Positions 5,955 to 14,929 of a stretch of DNA of 64,000 bases are shown here, in pieces. Positions within the stretch are counted from its first letter, which is position 1; each line of letters opens with the position of its first letter. Source of the stretch: Mobilitalea sibirica (GTDB lineage: Bacteria > Bacillota > Clostridia > Lachnospirales > Lachnospiraceae). The stretch lies in assembly GCF_015999265.1 (NCBI RefSeq), contig NZ_JAEAGR010000001.1, positions 186,001-250,000 on the forward strand, given 5' to 3'. Under the pieces are notes generated by a model, which worked only from the letters and a program-made list of their open reading frames with translations, had not been told where the DNA came from and did no database searches. The translations under genes were made by a program, and so were the position numbers.

Positions 5955-7901
5955 ATGATAGAATTAAGTGTTCACAATTTAAAAAAATATTACGGAGCAA
6001 ATCAAATATTTGAAAATATATCTTTTGATATAAAAACGGGAGAGAGGGTTGGATTTATCGGACAGAACGGATGTGGTAAAACTACAGTGATGAAAATCTT
6101 GATGGGTCTGGAAGACTATCAGGAGGGTGATATCAACATCCGAAAGGATGCAAAGCTTGGTTACCTGAACCAAATACCGGATTATGAGGAAGCTATGCTA
6201 ACAATAGAAGTACTGCAGACCGCATTTGGTCATGTATATCAAATGAAAAAAGAGATGAAAAAACTTGAGGAGCAGTTCTTAAAGCTGGAGGGGGAGGCTC
6301 TTAATAAGGCACTCCAACAATATGGCAGAGTAACTGAACAGTATGAATTATCCGGGGGTTATGACTTAGAAACTAATATCAATAAGATATGTGAGGGCCT
6401 TAATATCAATGAAACAATGAAGGGAATGCCTTTTTATCTGCTAAGCGGAGGAGAAAAGACAAGAGTAATCCTAGCAAAAATACTGCTTGAGGAACCGGAT
6501 ATACTGCTGCTTGACGAACCGAGTAACCACCTGGATCTGGTTTCCATAGAATGGCTGGAGAGTTTTTTGCGAGATTATAAAGGAGCAGTACTGGTAATAT
6601 CCCATGACAGATACTTTTTGGATGCGGTGGTAAGTAAGATTATCGAATTGGACTATGACCATGCAGATGTCTATCCTGGTAATTACAGTTATTATGTAGT
6701 GGAAAAGGAAAGAAGGTTTTTGGTTGATTATAAGCATTATCAAAATGAACAGAGAAAGATAGATCGAATTGAAAAACAGATACAAAGATATCGAATCTGG
6801 GGGGATTCAAGGGATAGTGAAGTGATGTATAAGAGGGCGAAGGAACTGGAGAAGAGGTTGGAAAAGATCGATACTCCAAAAAAACCGATCTTAAATAAAC
6901 GAAAAATACGTTTGAATCAAAATACAACCCAAAGAACTGGTAAAATTGTTCTGGAAGCCTTGGGGCTTAAGAAAAGCTTTGACCAGAAAGAGATTTTAAA
7001 AGAGGTTGATATCACATTATTCTATCAGGATAGTGCCTGTATTATTGGTAAAAACGGAAGCGGAAAGTCAACCCTGCTAAAGGCATTACTGGGGGAACTT
7101 AAAGCAGATCATGGTAACGTAAGATTTGGTTCCGGGGTAATCGTAGGTTATCTGCCACAACAGGTGGAATATGAGGATGAGGATTTGACTGTATTGGAAT
7201 ACTTCTCAAGGCTTCATAATATATCCAACGGTGAAGCCAGATCCCAGCTGGCCAAAGTGTTGTTTATGAAAGAGGATGTAAATAAGAAAATAAGATTCCT
7301 TTCCGGTGGAGAAAAGAGCAGATTAAAGCTTTGTTCCTTAACCTTTGAAGGAGTTAATTTTCTTATTCTGGATGAACCGACAAATCATTTGGATATTGAT
7401 TCGAGAGAGGTGTTAGAGGAAACCTTATCAGAGTTTGACGGAACCTTACTGTTCGTATCCCATGACCGTTATTTTATTAATAAAGTCGCGGATAAAATGG
7501 TAACTCTTGAGGATGGAAGTATCATAGTTTATCATGGTGACTATACCTATTATCAGGAGGAGTATCAAAAAGCTTTGGTACGAACAACAGAAGGTGCATC
7601 AGATAATTTATCTGAGAATAGGAATACAATGATAAAACCGGATAGCAAAGATTTGTCTGATAGACCAACATCTGATCGACATAATCGTATTAATGTTCAA
7701 CATAATAAAGATAATAGCAAAAAGAAGCTGGAGCAACTGGAAATTGAGATTGAAGAGCAGGAGGAGAAGATAAAGGCTTTAGAGGAATTAATGAATCTAT
7801 ACAGCTATGATGGGGATCGACTGAATGAAATCTATAAAGATAAGGAACAATTAGATCATAAGCTTTTCGGCTTATACCGGGAATGGGAAGAACTGCAGTG
7901 A
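5955..7901 (+). CDS. ABC-F ATPase, probable ribosome protection/antibiotic resistance type
   Basis: A 648-aa soluble protein with two ABC ATPase domains and no membrane segments. Walker A motifs are GQNGCGKTT (about residue 36) and GKNGSGKST (about 365); signature motifs are LSGGEKTR and LSGGEKSR; Walker B segments LLLDEPSNHLDL and LILDEPTNHLDI are ABC-F hallmarks. A charged inter-domain linker (about 240-320) and a C-terminal coiled coil (about 585-648) are present. The start at 5955 (MIELSVHNLKKYYG) follows GAGAGGA; an in-frame ATG at 5901 has no good site. The N-terminus and linker recall the clostridial CplR group, active against ribosomal exit-site antibiotics, but this is by recollection. 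The leader with an attenuator-like terminator supports a resistance role. Confidence 0.85.
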   Translation: MIELSVHNLKKYYGANQIFENISFDIKTGERVGFIGQNGCGKTTVMKILMGLEDYQEGDINIRKDAKLGYLNQIPDYEEAMLTIEVLQTAFGHVYQMKKEMKKLEEQFLKLEGEALNKALQQYGRVTEQYELSGGYDLETNINKICEGLNINETMKGMPFYLLSGGEKTRVILAKILLEEPDILLLDEPSNHLDLVSIEWLESFLRDYKGAVLVISHDRYFLDAVVSKIIELDYDHADVYPGNYSYYVVEKERRFLVDYKHYQNEQRKIDRIEKQIQRYRIWGDSRDSEVMYKRAKELEKRLEKIDTPKKPILNKRKIRLNQNTTQRTGKIVLEALGLKKSFDQKEILKEVDITLFYQDSACIIGKNGSGKSTLLKALLGELKADHGNVRFGSGVIVGYLPQQVEYEDEDLTVLEYFSRLHNISNGEARSQLAKVLFMKEDVNKKIRFLSGGEKSRLKLCSLTFEGVNFLILDEPTNHLDIDSREVLEETLSEFDGTLLFVSHDRYFINKVADKMVTLEDGSIIVYHGDYTYYQEEYQKALVRTTEGASDNLSENRNTMIKPDSKDLSDRPTSDRHNRINVQHNKDNSKKKLEQLEIEIEEQEEKIKALEELMNLYSYDGDRLNEIYKDKEQLDHKLFGLYREWEELQ

Positions 7902-8031
7902 AATGATATAGATTAATAAAATCAAGAACCGTATCATGCTATACGGATAATATAGCAATGACTCCTAAATATTGGTGTTTAATTAGTGTTTTAATGTTAA
8001 TTTGACAGACTATGTGGGTCTTAAATACGCA

Positions 8032-8093
8032 TACAACAAGGGGGTACTTAACGATGAGTATTTGTGGTATCGCTTTTGTAACCCCTTGTTGTA
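8032..8093. repeat. Inverted repeat between convergent ABC-F and oadB operons
   Basis: TACAACAAGGGG (8032-8043) and CCCCTTGTTGTA (8082-8093) are perfect 12-bp arms around 38 bases. It sits between two convergent operons and may be a terminator for one or both, although no long T-run follows on either strand. Confidence 0.5.
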
Positions 8094-8106
8094 CTTGTAT
8101 TATATA

Positions 8107-8259
8107 TTATTCCTGTATAGAATCAGTTTTGTTTTTCTTACCTCCGGAAAACTTAGCAAGCAGCATTACAATGGAAGTAAGGATTAAGATAACAACGAAT
8201 ATTCTTAACATACCATTTCCCATGATATAGAGTGAATCCCAAAAAACTTGTTCGTTCAT
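8107..8259 (-). CDS. 50-aa single-pass membrane protein downstream of oadB
   Basis: On the minus strand an ATG at 8259 follows GAAAGGAG and opens a 50-codon frame: an extracytoplasmic-type start MNEQVFWDSLYIMGNG, one membrane helix (about residues 18-36, LRIFVVILILTSIVMLLAK), and a short basic tail SGGKKNKTDS. It begins 24 bases after the oadB stop and is surely co-transcribed. Position and topology resemble the small gamma (OadG-like) subunits that anchor sodium-pumping decarboxylase complexes, but the proline/alanine-rich tail of OadG is absent, so it is only an OadG-like candidate. Confidence 0.7.
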   Translation of the reverse strand: MNEQVFWDSLYIMGNGMLRIFVVILILTSIVMLLAKFSGGKKNKTDSIQE

Positions 8260-8283
8260 ATAAAACTCCTTTCTTAGCTTTTC

Positions 8284-9426
8284 TTATTTTAAGAGTTCGA
8301 TTACCAGGTTGATGATAACACCACCGGCTACTACGGAACCGATCTGACCGGATACGTTAGCACTGATGGCATGCATCAGAAGGTGGTTAGAGGGATCTTC
8401 TTTCAGTCCCATCTTTTGAACAACACGGGCTGACATTGGAAATGCAGAGATACCGGCAGCACCTACCATAGGATTAATTTTATTTTTTGGAATAAACAGG
8501 TTCATTAACTTGGCAAATAATACACCGCCAATAGTATCCATAACAAAGGCCACCAGACCCAAGCCCATGATGATTAGGGTTTCAATTCTGACAAAGCCTT
8601 CTGCCTGCATACTGAAGGAGATGGTAATACCTAGCAGTAAGGTAATGAGGTTGGCAAGGATATTCTGTGCTGTTTCGGATAATGTATTTAAAACACCACA
8701 TTCACGAATTAAATTACCAAACATTAAAAAGCCTACTAAGGATACGGACGCCGGAGCAACCAGACCGGCTATAAAGGTTACGATAATTGGAAATACTATT
8801 CTGGTAGTCTTGGTTACGGATTTGGGATTGTATTCCATGCGAATCAAACGTTCTTTTTTTGTGGTTACCAGCTTGATTGCAAAGGGTTGTACAATGGGGA
8901 CCAAAGCCATATAGGAATAAGCTGCAACGGCGATCGCACCGATATATTCCGACTTTAACAGCTTGGACACAAGAATGGAAGTAGGACCGTCAGCTGCACC
9001 GATAATACCGATGGAAGCAGCATCATTTAAATCAAATCCTAAAATTGCTGCTACGGTAATTGTAAAGAAGATACCAAATTGTGCTGCCGCTCCGAATAAA
9101 AACATCTTGGGATTGGATAACAGCGGACCGAAATCTATCATGGCACCGATACCTACGAAAAGTAGAATAGGTAAGGCCTCTGAGGCTTCAATACCGGTTT
9201 CAAATAACCATTCTATAATACCATGGGTTTCTTCTGTTCCAAATAGGGTTTGATTTAATACACCGGATGCAGGCAGGTTAACTAATATCGCACCAAAGCC
9301 CATGGGAAGCAGAAGACCAGGTTCAAATCCTTTCGCAATCGCTAAATAAATCAGTAAAATACCTACAGCATACATAATCCACTGCTGCCAGGTTATTGCC
9401 AATATTCCTGACAATAAAAAATCCAT
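8284..9426 (-). CDS. oadB: Sodium ion-translocating decarboxylase beta subunit
   Basis: A 380-aa polytopic membrane protein of the OadB/GcdB/MmdB family, which couples decarboxylation of a biotin-bound carboxyl group to sodium export. The conserved segment IGAADGPTSILVSKLL (containing the key Asp) and about nine to ten hydrophobic helices are seen. The minus-strand start at 9426 (MDFLLSGILAITWQQW) follows AAGGAGGA; upstream in-frame ATGs have no binding site. The alpha and biotin carrier subunits are not in the window, so the substrate (oxaloacetate, methylmalonyl-CoA or glutaconyl-CoA) cannot be told. A 50-aa membrane protein follows in the same operon. Confidence 0.9.
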   Translation of the reverse strand: MDFLLSGILAITWQQWIMYAVGILLIYLAIAKGFEPGLLLPMGFGAILVNLPASGVLNQTLFGTEETHGIIEWLFETGIEASEALPILLFVGIGAMIDFGPLLSNPKMFLFGAAAQFGIFFTITVAAILGFDLNDAASIGIIGAADGPTSILVSKLLKSEYIGAIAVAAYSYMALVPIVQPFAIKLVTTKKERLIRMEYNPKSVTKTTRIVFPIIVTFIAGLVAPASVSLVGFLMFGNLIRECGVLNTLSETAQNILANLITLLLGITISFSMQAEGFVRIETLIIMGLGLVAFVMDTIGGVLFAKLMNLFIPKNKINPMVGAAGISAFPMSARVVQKMGLKEDPSNHLLMHAISANVSGQIGSVVAGGVIINLVIELLK

Positions 9427-9751
9427 ATGAAAAATCCTCCTTAGCATGTTTATCATTTTTATTGTATACCACATTGAAATGAAATATAAATGTACATTCT
9501 TATCTGAAAACTATCCGTACATTATAAATGCGCGAAAACATCTTAAAGCAATGCAAGCGCGCCAATCAAATGATTAACAATAACAATTGTATCTATTGTA
9601 GCTCATATTTCCTAACTGTGTCAATGTCGTTTCTGATTTTAAACCCTTAGATTCTAATTTTAATTCTATCTATTCCTATAGGATTACGATAATTGTGCTA
9701 TATTTCTTATCTCACTGTTAATATGTACCAAAATATTTGCTTCATATTAAT

Positions 9752-9800
9752 AAAGAAAAACAGAGGATATGTTTTATGCATGTTCCCTCTGTTTTTCTTT
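9752..9800 (-). terminator. Terminator of the beta-propeller gene within the 9427-9901 spacer
   Basis: AAAGAAAAACAGAGG (9752-9766) and CCTCTGTTTTTCTTT (9786-9800) are perfect 15-bp arms. Read on the minus strand, CCTCTG is followed by TTTTTCTTTA, so it ends the gene at 9902-11284. The remaining spacer to 9427 holds the oadB promoter region, where no convincing -35/-10 pair was found. Confidence 0.75.
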
Positions 9801-9901
9801 ACCATGTATAAGTCATTTTATCGGATTAGGCATTATAAAACTTCTCAATATAAATCAACTCAATACGTGGAAACTACGTGAATTATATACCCTATTAATT
9901 A

Positions 9902-11284
9902 TCAAGCGTTTCTTGTTACTCTCCATAAAACTCCGTCCTCAGCATAGGGAGTCATATCTGCCTGACTTACATCCATTCGGCCAAAGTCCAGAATGTAAAG
10001 AGCATATCCACTGGGGTCAAATTTAACACTGATTGGTCGAAGCGGAGAATGACCGTTGTGATGTCCGGTAATAAAATCATAATATTCGCCCGTTTTCATA
10101 TTAACCCGAACAACCCGGTGTCCAGGGTGATTTTCTAAGGTTCCGGTCATGGGAGTTAATGCACCGAATAAAGCTACAAAAGCATCCCCAACAGTACAAA
10201 ACTTAGGATTTCTAGAGAAATCAAAATGGGTTGCAGCTGCATGGACTTCAAAAACAGAACGAAGTTTACCTGCAACCGGAGGATGCTCTGCCAGTACGAA
10301 TTCTGGCACTTCCCCGTTTGGAGGTTGAAAAATCGGGTCAGTTACAGGAATACCGGCTACGTAATCCGGCCATCCATACCATCCGCCCTGTTCAATTTCA
10401 TACATGGGATCAGGAGCATTGGCAATTGGTCGGCTTCCTCTGGCATCATAGCCTTGGTCAATACAGATCAGTTTTCCTTCCAGAGAAAAATTAAGTGCAT
10501 AAGGATTTCGAAGGCCTATGGCATACTGCTCAAGGTTAGAGCCATCCGCATTTGCTCGATAGATGACACCATTGGCTTTTAAACTGCCTTTTATCATTTC
10601 ACCGGATTCGCAAGGTTCACCAAGGGGTTTAAAGGAACCGGTATATACAAATTCGGGATTGCTAAATTTAAATGGGTTTAAAGAACGGTAATTCTTTCCT
10701 GTAAGTACATAGTCTATGGGTGGAATGTCGTGTTTGTCAGGATAATTAGCGAGCCATCCCATCATAAAATTATCCAAACCTACTACAGAGGAGTTAGTCG
10801 AAGTTCCGGTTCCAAAATACATCTTATCATATTTATCAAAAACAATATTCGAGGTATAATGATCCCCTCCGGTTGGCAGGCCGCTAATTAAAACACGGCT
10901 GTTACCATAGGTGTCTGCAACATAGATTTTTCCTTTAATGTCTCCTGTTGCCACATAAAAACAACCCTTATGCCAAGTTACTCCTGTCAAAGGACTGTCA
11001 AATCCGGAGGCTATGGTGGTAACATTACCATAAGGGTCAATTCGTTTGATTTTACCTCCTCCTTCTGCTTTTGCAGGGCCGTAGGAGAAACCGGCCTCAC
11101 CGATGTATATATTTCCGATATCATCAAAGGTAATTGAGGTAGGATAGGTAAAGCCCATAGCGACCGGTTCTATATGATAACCGGCTTCGACTTCGATTTC
11201 TTTTGAGCTGTTACCTTGTGGTATTTCTCTTCTGTGCTCATGTTCAGCGTATTTTTTCATGTGATTAGGCCTAGGATCAATCAT
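9902..11284 (-). CDS. Glucose/sorbosone dehydrogenase-like beta-propeller protein
   Basis: A 460-aa protein with the repeated propeller-blade pattern of PQQ-dependent sugar dehydrogenase/NHL-type proteins: several FDxxGNIYIGE/FDKYDKMYFGTG-type blades, a NGVIYRANADGSN segment, GLRNPYALNFS and a C-terminal VKFDPSGYALYILDFG blade. No signal peptide, membrane helix or sortase motif is visible, unusual for a family that is normally exported, so it may act in the cytosol or be a structural propeller. PQQ binding cannot be confirmed. The first ATG lacks a clear ribosome binding site; an internal ATG eight codons later (MKKYAEHEH) is an alternative start. Confidence 0.7.
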   Translation of the reverse strand: MIDPRPNHMKKYAEHEHRREIPQGNSSKEIEVEAGYHIEPVAMGFTYPTSITFDDIGNIYIGEAGFSYGPAKAEGGGKIKRIDPYGNVTTIASGFDSPLTGVTWHKGCFYVATGDIKGKIYVADTYGNSRVLISGLPTGGDHYTSNIVFDKYDKMYFGTGTSTNSSVVGLDNFMMGWLANYPDKHDIPPIDYVLTGKNYRSLNPFKFSNPEFVYTGSFKPLGEPCESGEMIKGSLKANGVIYRANADGSNLEQYAIGLRNPYALNFSLEGKLICIDQGYDARGSRPIANAPDPMYEIEQGGWYGWPDYVAGIPVTDPIFQPPNGEVPEFVLAEHPPVAGKLRSVFEVHAAATHFDFSRNPKFCTVGDAFVALFGALTPMTGTLENHPGHRVVRVNMKTGEYYDFITGHHNGHSPLRPISVKFDPSGYALYILDFGRMDVSQADMTPYAEDGVLWRVTRNA

Positions 11285-11569
11285 TGTTTTACAATACCTG
11301 ATTTTTTCATTAATTTATCATATGAAAGGTACAAATATGCCGTGAATTGTACTATCGTACAAATTTTGATATACAGTAAGCCTTTGTCACTTTAATACCT
11401 AGTATAGAATATAATTATAAGTAGCTTTCCATTTATCTTCGAAAGGAAACGGATTCGGATTTACTTTGTTTCATAGGGTTGGTTTTCATAGAAAATATTT
11501 GTATGATCGTATCGATAGAAGTTCTATGCTGTGGATATCGAAAAATCTTCCGGACGCAGTCGAGAATTG

Positions 11570-11598
11570 TTGCCAATACATGGATTGTGTTGTATAAT
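11570..11598 (+). promoter_or_regulatory. Promoter of the TPR lipoprotein gene
   Basis: TTGCCA (11570-11575), a 17-base spacer and a perfect TATAAT (11593-11598) in the 11285-11732 divergent spacer. No other structure was recognised in that spacer. Confidence 0.65.
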
Positions 11599-11732
11599 TA
11601 AACATATCTACAATATATAGTATATTTTAAGAAATCTTTCCGTTCATCTTTACTTTACAACACGGGATTAATAGATAGTTAATGTTTAGGTGCCAAGTCT
11701 TTCGTTATAGTAATTCAAATAGGGGGCAGAGG

Positions 11733-12926
11733 ATGAAAAAGAAGCTACTTTCTTTCGGGTTATTATGTATCATGGTCATGATATTATCCGGGTGCAGTGC
11801 AGCCGGTGGTTATTATCGAAGTGGAAAGCGCTGCTTTTTAAGCGGGAATTTTGAGGAAGCAGCTGCTAATTTTAAAGCAGCTATATCACAAAACCCCAAC
11901 AAAGCTATTTATTACATAGATTATGGTATGACCTTAATCGCCCTTGGACAATATGAAGAATCCATTGAACAGTTCGATAAAGCATATTTGGATAAAGATA
12001 TAATTATGGTAAAAGAAAACAATAAAAGATCTTTACGGGGTAAGGGTATTGCTTATTATCAAATGTATCGTTACCACGATGCAATCCAACTGTTCGATGA
12101 AGCACTTCAAATGCGTGTATTATCTGAGCTCAACATGGACATATTGTATTATAAGGGAAGCTCTTTAATGACGATCGGATTTTATGAAGAAGCTAGGGAT
12201 ATCTATACAGAGTTTCTGAATACCTTTGGCGATGATCCGGTAGCTTTGTGTAATAGAGCATATACCTTTAGAAAGCTTGGTGACCAGGAAGCTAGTCTTA
12301 TCGATTATGACAAGGCAATTTCTCTGAACCCAAAGAGTTATGAAGGGTATTTTGGTAAATACTATTTATTGCTGGATACCGGCAAAGAAGCTGAAGCGAA
12401 GCAGGTTTTAGAAGCGGCAGCAGCAATAGAAGTAAAGTCTAAGGAAGACCGATTTATGCAGGCAAAGGTGCATTATTATCAGGAACGTTATGATGAGGCC
12501 TTGGCAGAACTCAGCGAAGCCTTTGCCAACGGATTTACTGAGGCGTATTTCTATATTGGTGAAATTTACCGTAAGAAGAAGGATTATGAAACAGCAATTT
12601 ATTATTATGATAAATATTTGGATGAAGGAAATATCACCACGCCTTTCGTTTATAACCAGATAGCAACCAGTCTGATGACAACCGGTGAATATAAACAGGC
12701 TATAAAGTATCTGGAAAAAGGAATGGATTATAAACATGCCGGTACGATGAAAGCATTAAAGAAAAATGAAATTATTGCTTATGAAAATCTTGGACTGTTT
12801 GAGACTGCAATTCAAAAATTAAAGGAATATAAAGCAAGCTACCCAGAGGATAAAGAGGCAGAGAAGGAACTGGATTTTATTACAACCAGATTAATGAACC
12901 CGGATGATATCAAGAAAGGACAATGA
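11733..12926 (+). CDS. TPR-repeat lipoprotein
   Basis: A 397-aa secreted lipoprotein. The signal peptide MKKKLLSFGLLCIMVMILSG is followed by a lipobox LSGC with the modified Cys at residue 20. The rest is a string of tetratricopeptide repeats (for example blocks beginning YYRSGKRCFLSGNFEEAAANF, AIYYIDYGMTLIALGQYEESI and PFVYNQIATSLMTTGEYKQAI) that would form a right-handed superhelix for protein binding at the outer face of the membrane. The start at 11733 is chosen over an in-frame ATG at 11682 because it follows GGGGGCAGAGG and gives a proper signal peptide. The partner protein is unknown. Confidence 0.85.
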   Translation: MKKKLLSFGLLCIMVMILSGCSAAGGYYRSGKRCFLSGNFEEAAANFKAAISQNPNKAIYYIDYGMTLIALGQYEESIEQFDKAYLDKDIIMVKENNKRSLRGKGIAYYQMYRYHDAIQLFDEALQMRVLSELNMDILYYKGSSLMTIGFYEEARDIYTEFLNTFGDDPVALCNRAYTFRKLGDQEASLIDYDKAISLNPKSYEGYFGKYYLLLDTGKEAEAKQVLEAAAAIEVKSKEDRFMQAKVHYYQERYDEALAELSEAFANGFTEAYFYIGEIYRKKKDYETAIYYYDKYLDEGNITTPFVYNQIATSLMTTGEYKQAIKYLEKGMDYKHAGTMKALKKNEIIAYENLGLFETAIQKLKEYKASYPEDKEAEKELDFITTRLMNPDDIKKGQ

Positions 12927-13157
12927 TAGCTTGGTATTAGAAAAGGCCTTATTTATTTATCTGAACATATAAGAACAATGAAAAAGTGATCTGTGAAAAT
13001 TAAGATATCTCATTTCCCGGGGATGGACTGTAATGAGAATTCAAAGAGGTAAGAATTAGGATAATATAGGAAAATAATTGACATAATGTGGATAATGTGT
13101 TTGAGTGGGTAATATGGTTTTATGATAGTATACAGGAATGATATTGAGAGGTAGAGC

Positions 13158-14402
13158 ATGTCAGATTTATATGAGATAAAGGAACAAATTGAGAGATTTG
13201 TACTGGTAGGTGTTGCAGTATCGGATAATGATGATACGGCCCAGTCTCTGGATGAGCTGGAGGAATTGGCCGATACAGCCGGAGCTATCACCGTAGGAAA
13301 GATTATCCAAAACCGGGAGAGAATACATCCGGGTACTTATATCGGTAAGGGTAAGATTGAAGAGGTCAGGGCTATGGTATTCGAAATGGATGCCACAGGG
13401 GTTGTCTGTGATGATGAACTGTCACCGGCACAGTTAAAAAATCTGGAGGATTCACTTCAAACTAAGGTTCTTGACCGCACTGTACTAATTCTTGATATCT
13501 TTGCAAAGAGAGCTTCTACAAAAGAAGGGAAAATTCAAGTGGAACTGGCGCAGTTAAAATACCGTGCAACCCGGCTGATTGGTCTTAGAAATTCCTTATC
13601 AAGACTTGGTGGTGGAATAGGTACCAGAGGACCCGGTGAGAAAAAGCTGGAGATTGACCGCCGCTTAATCAAGGAACGAATTACGCAGTTAAAACAAGAA
13701 CTGGAAGGGATAAAGAAAAACAGAGAAACTGCAAGAAGCTTAAGAAGCAAAAGTAAAATACCTGTAATCGCTATTGTGGGTTATACCAATGCCGGTAAAT
13801 CCACCTTACTAAATCATCTGACGCAAGCCGGAGTATTGGAAGAAGATAAACTGTTTGCAACCCTTGATCCAACCACACGAAATCTAAATTTAGAAAGCGG
13901 TCAGCAAATTCTTATGACTGATACAGTAGGTTTTATACGCAAGCTCCCCCATCACTTAATTGATTCTTTTCGTTCAACCTTAGAGGAAGCGAAATATGCA
14001 GATATTATCCTACATGTTGTTGACAGCTCCAATCCGGATGCTTATAAACAGATGCATATTGTATATGAAACCCTGACAAAGCTTGGGATAGAAGACAAAG
14101 TAATTATTACGGCTTTCAATAAACAGGATAAGCTAGAAGCTGAACAGATTATGAAAGATTTTAAAGCGGATTATACGGTGAAAATATCAGCCAAGACCGG
14201 TAAGGATGTGGATAAGCTTCTTGATCTGATTGAAAAGGTGTTAAAAGAGAGAAAAGTTTTAGTGGAAAGAGTATTTTCCTATCAAGAAGCGGGTAAGATT
14301 CAGGCGATCCGTAAATACGGTCAGCTCTTAGAAGAGGAATATAGGCAGGAGGGTATCTTCGTTAAAGCCTATGTACCGAAGGATATCTATCAAGGAATGT
14401 AA
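13158..14402 (+). CDS. hflX: GTPase HflX
   Basis: A 414-aa ribosome-associated GTPase that splits stalled or hibernating 70S ribosomes. The N-terminal HflX domain carries the family motif NRERIHPGTYIGKGKIEE, and the helical linker has GGGIGTRGPGEKKLE. The G domain begins with the P-loop GYTNAGKS (residues 208-215), followed by the G3 segment DTVGFIRKLPHHL and an NKQDKL G4 motif. GAGAGGTAGAGC precedes the start. Monocistronic in appearance. Length and motifs are standard. Confidence 0.95.
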   Translation: MSDLYEIKEQIERFVLVGVAVSDNDDTAQSLDELEELADTAGAITVGKIIQNRERIHPGTYIGKGKIEEVRAMVFEMDATGVVCDDELSPAQLKNLEDSLQTKVLDRTVLILDIFAKRASTKEGKIQVELAQLKYRATRLIGLRNSLSRLGGGIGTRGPGEKKLEIDRRLIKERITQLKQELEGIKKNRETARSLRSKSKIPVIAIVGYTNAGKSTLLNHLTQAGVLEEDKLFATLDPTTRNLNLESGQQILMTDTVGFIRKLPHHLIDSFRSTLEEAKYADIILHVVDSSNPDAYKQMHIVYETLTKLGIEDKVIITAFNKQDKLEAEQIMKDFKADYTVKISAKTGKDVDKLLDLIEKVLKERKVLVERVFSYQEAGKIQAIRKYGQLLEEEYRQEGIFVKAYVPKDIYQGM

Positions 14403-14783
14403 GGTTTTATAACATTATGTAAGCGAAAGTAATAGGTAGTTATGCGGTGTTTACTTTATAATGAAAGACGGATATATAAATGTAGTTGAAATAAAAATCA
14501 AATCTTATGCAACAGCGAAATGGCATTATGTTATTTGGTCAAAATCATATGAGACACTAGATAAGTAGATGTTTATCATTTTAATAAAGAATGAATTGGT
14601 AATTAAAAGGATATTTGTGATTGAAAAAGATATATTTAACAACAGAATATCTTAGAATTTATGTGTATAATAGAACTTTCGGTTGAGAGTATTCAAAGAT
14701 ATTTTAGCTCGTTGTTACCGAGCTACCGTGTGTTTATCGGCATATTATACCAAATACTTTATAGGAATTAATAACTAATTTAA

Positions 14784-14831
14784 ATACTAGATATTGTGTA
14801 AGATATAAAAAATCTTCATATATCTAGTATT
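14784..14831 (+). promoter_or_regulatory. Candidate tandem NrdR boxes upstream of nrdD
   Basis: ATACTAGATATTGTGT (14784-14799) matches 13 of 16 positions of the NrdR consensus ACACAATATATTGTGT as I recall it. A second, weaker site on the other strand (about 14815-14830) has its centre 31 bases away, three helical turns, the spacing typical of paired NrdR boxes. The two share perfect 12-bp arms AATACTAGATAT/ATATCTAGTATT. The alternative reading is a terminator hairpin followed by only TTTTG. Confidence 0.55.
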
Positions 14832-14837
14832 TTTGTA

Positions 14838-14866
14838 TTGACTATCCAGCTCTTTTCTGATAGTAT
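14838..14866 (+). promoter_or_regulatory. Promoter of nrdD
   Basis: TTGACT (14838-14843), a 17-base spacer and TAGTAT (14861-14866), directly downstream of the candidate NrdR boxes. The rest of the 14403-14783 spacer holds one hairpin, TAGCTCG (14705-14711)/CGAGCTA (14719-14725), of unknown role. Confidence 0.55.
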
Positions 14867-14929
14867 TTATTCATAAGAAATTGTGCAGATATCTCTACTT
14901 TAAGAGAGCGGGAAGGGAGACAGTTACAT

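Noticed and set aside
8002-8230. Plus-strand frames across 8002-8230
   Set aside because: They run antisense to the inverted repeat and the 50-aa oadB-operon gene, which has a better binding site and a clear membrane helix.
9902-11284. PQQ-dependent glucose dehydrogenase as a firm function
   Set aside because: The propeller pattern is present but no signal peptide or PQQ-site residues could be verified, so only a family-level call is given.
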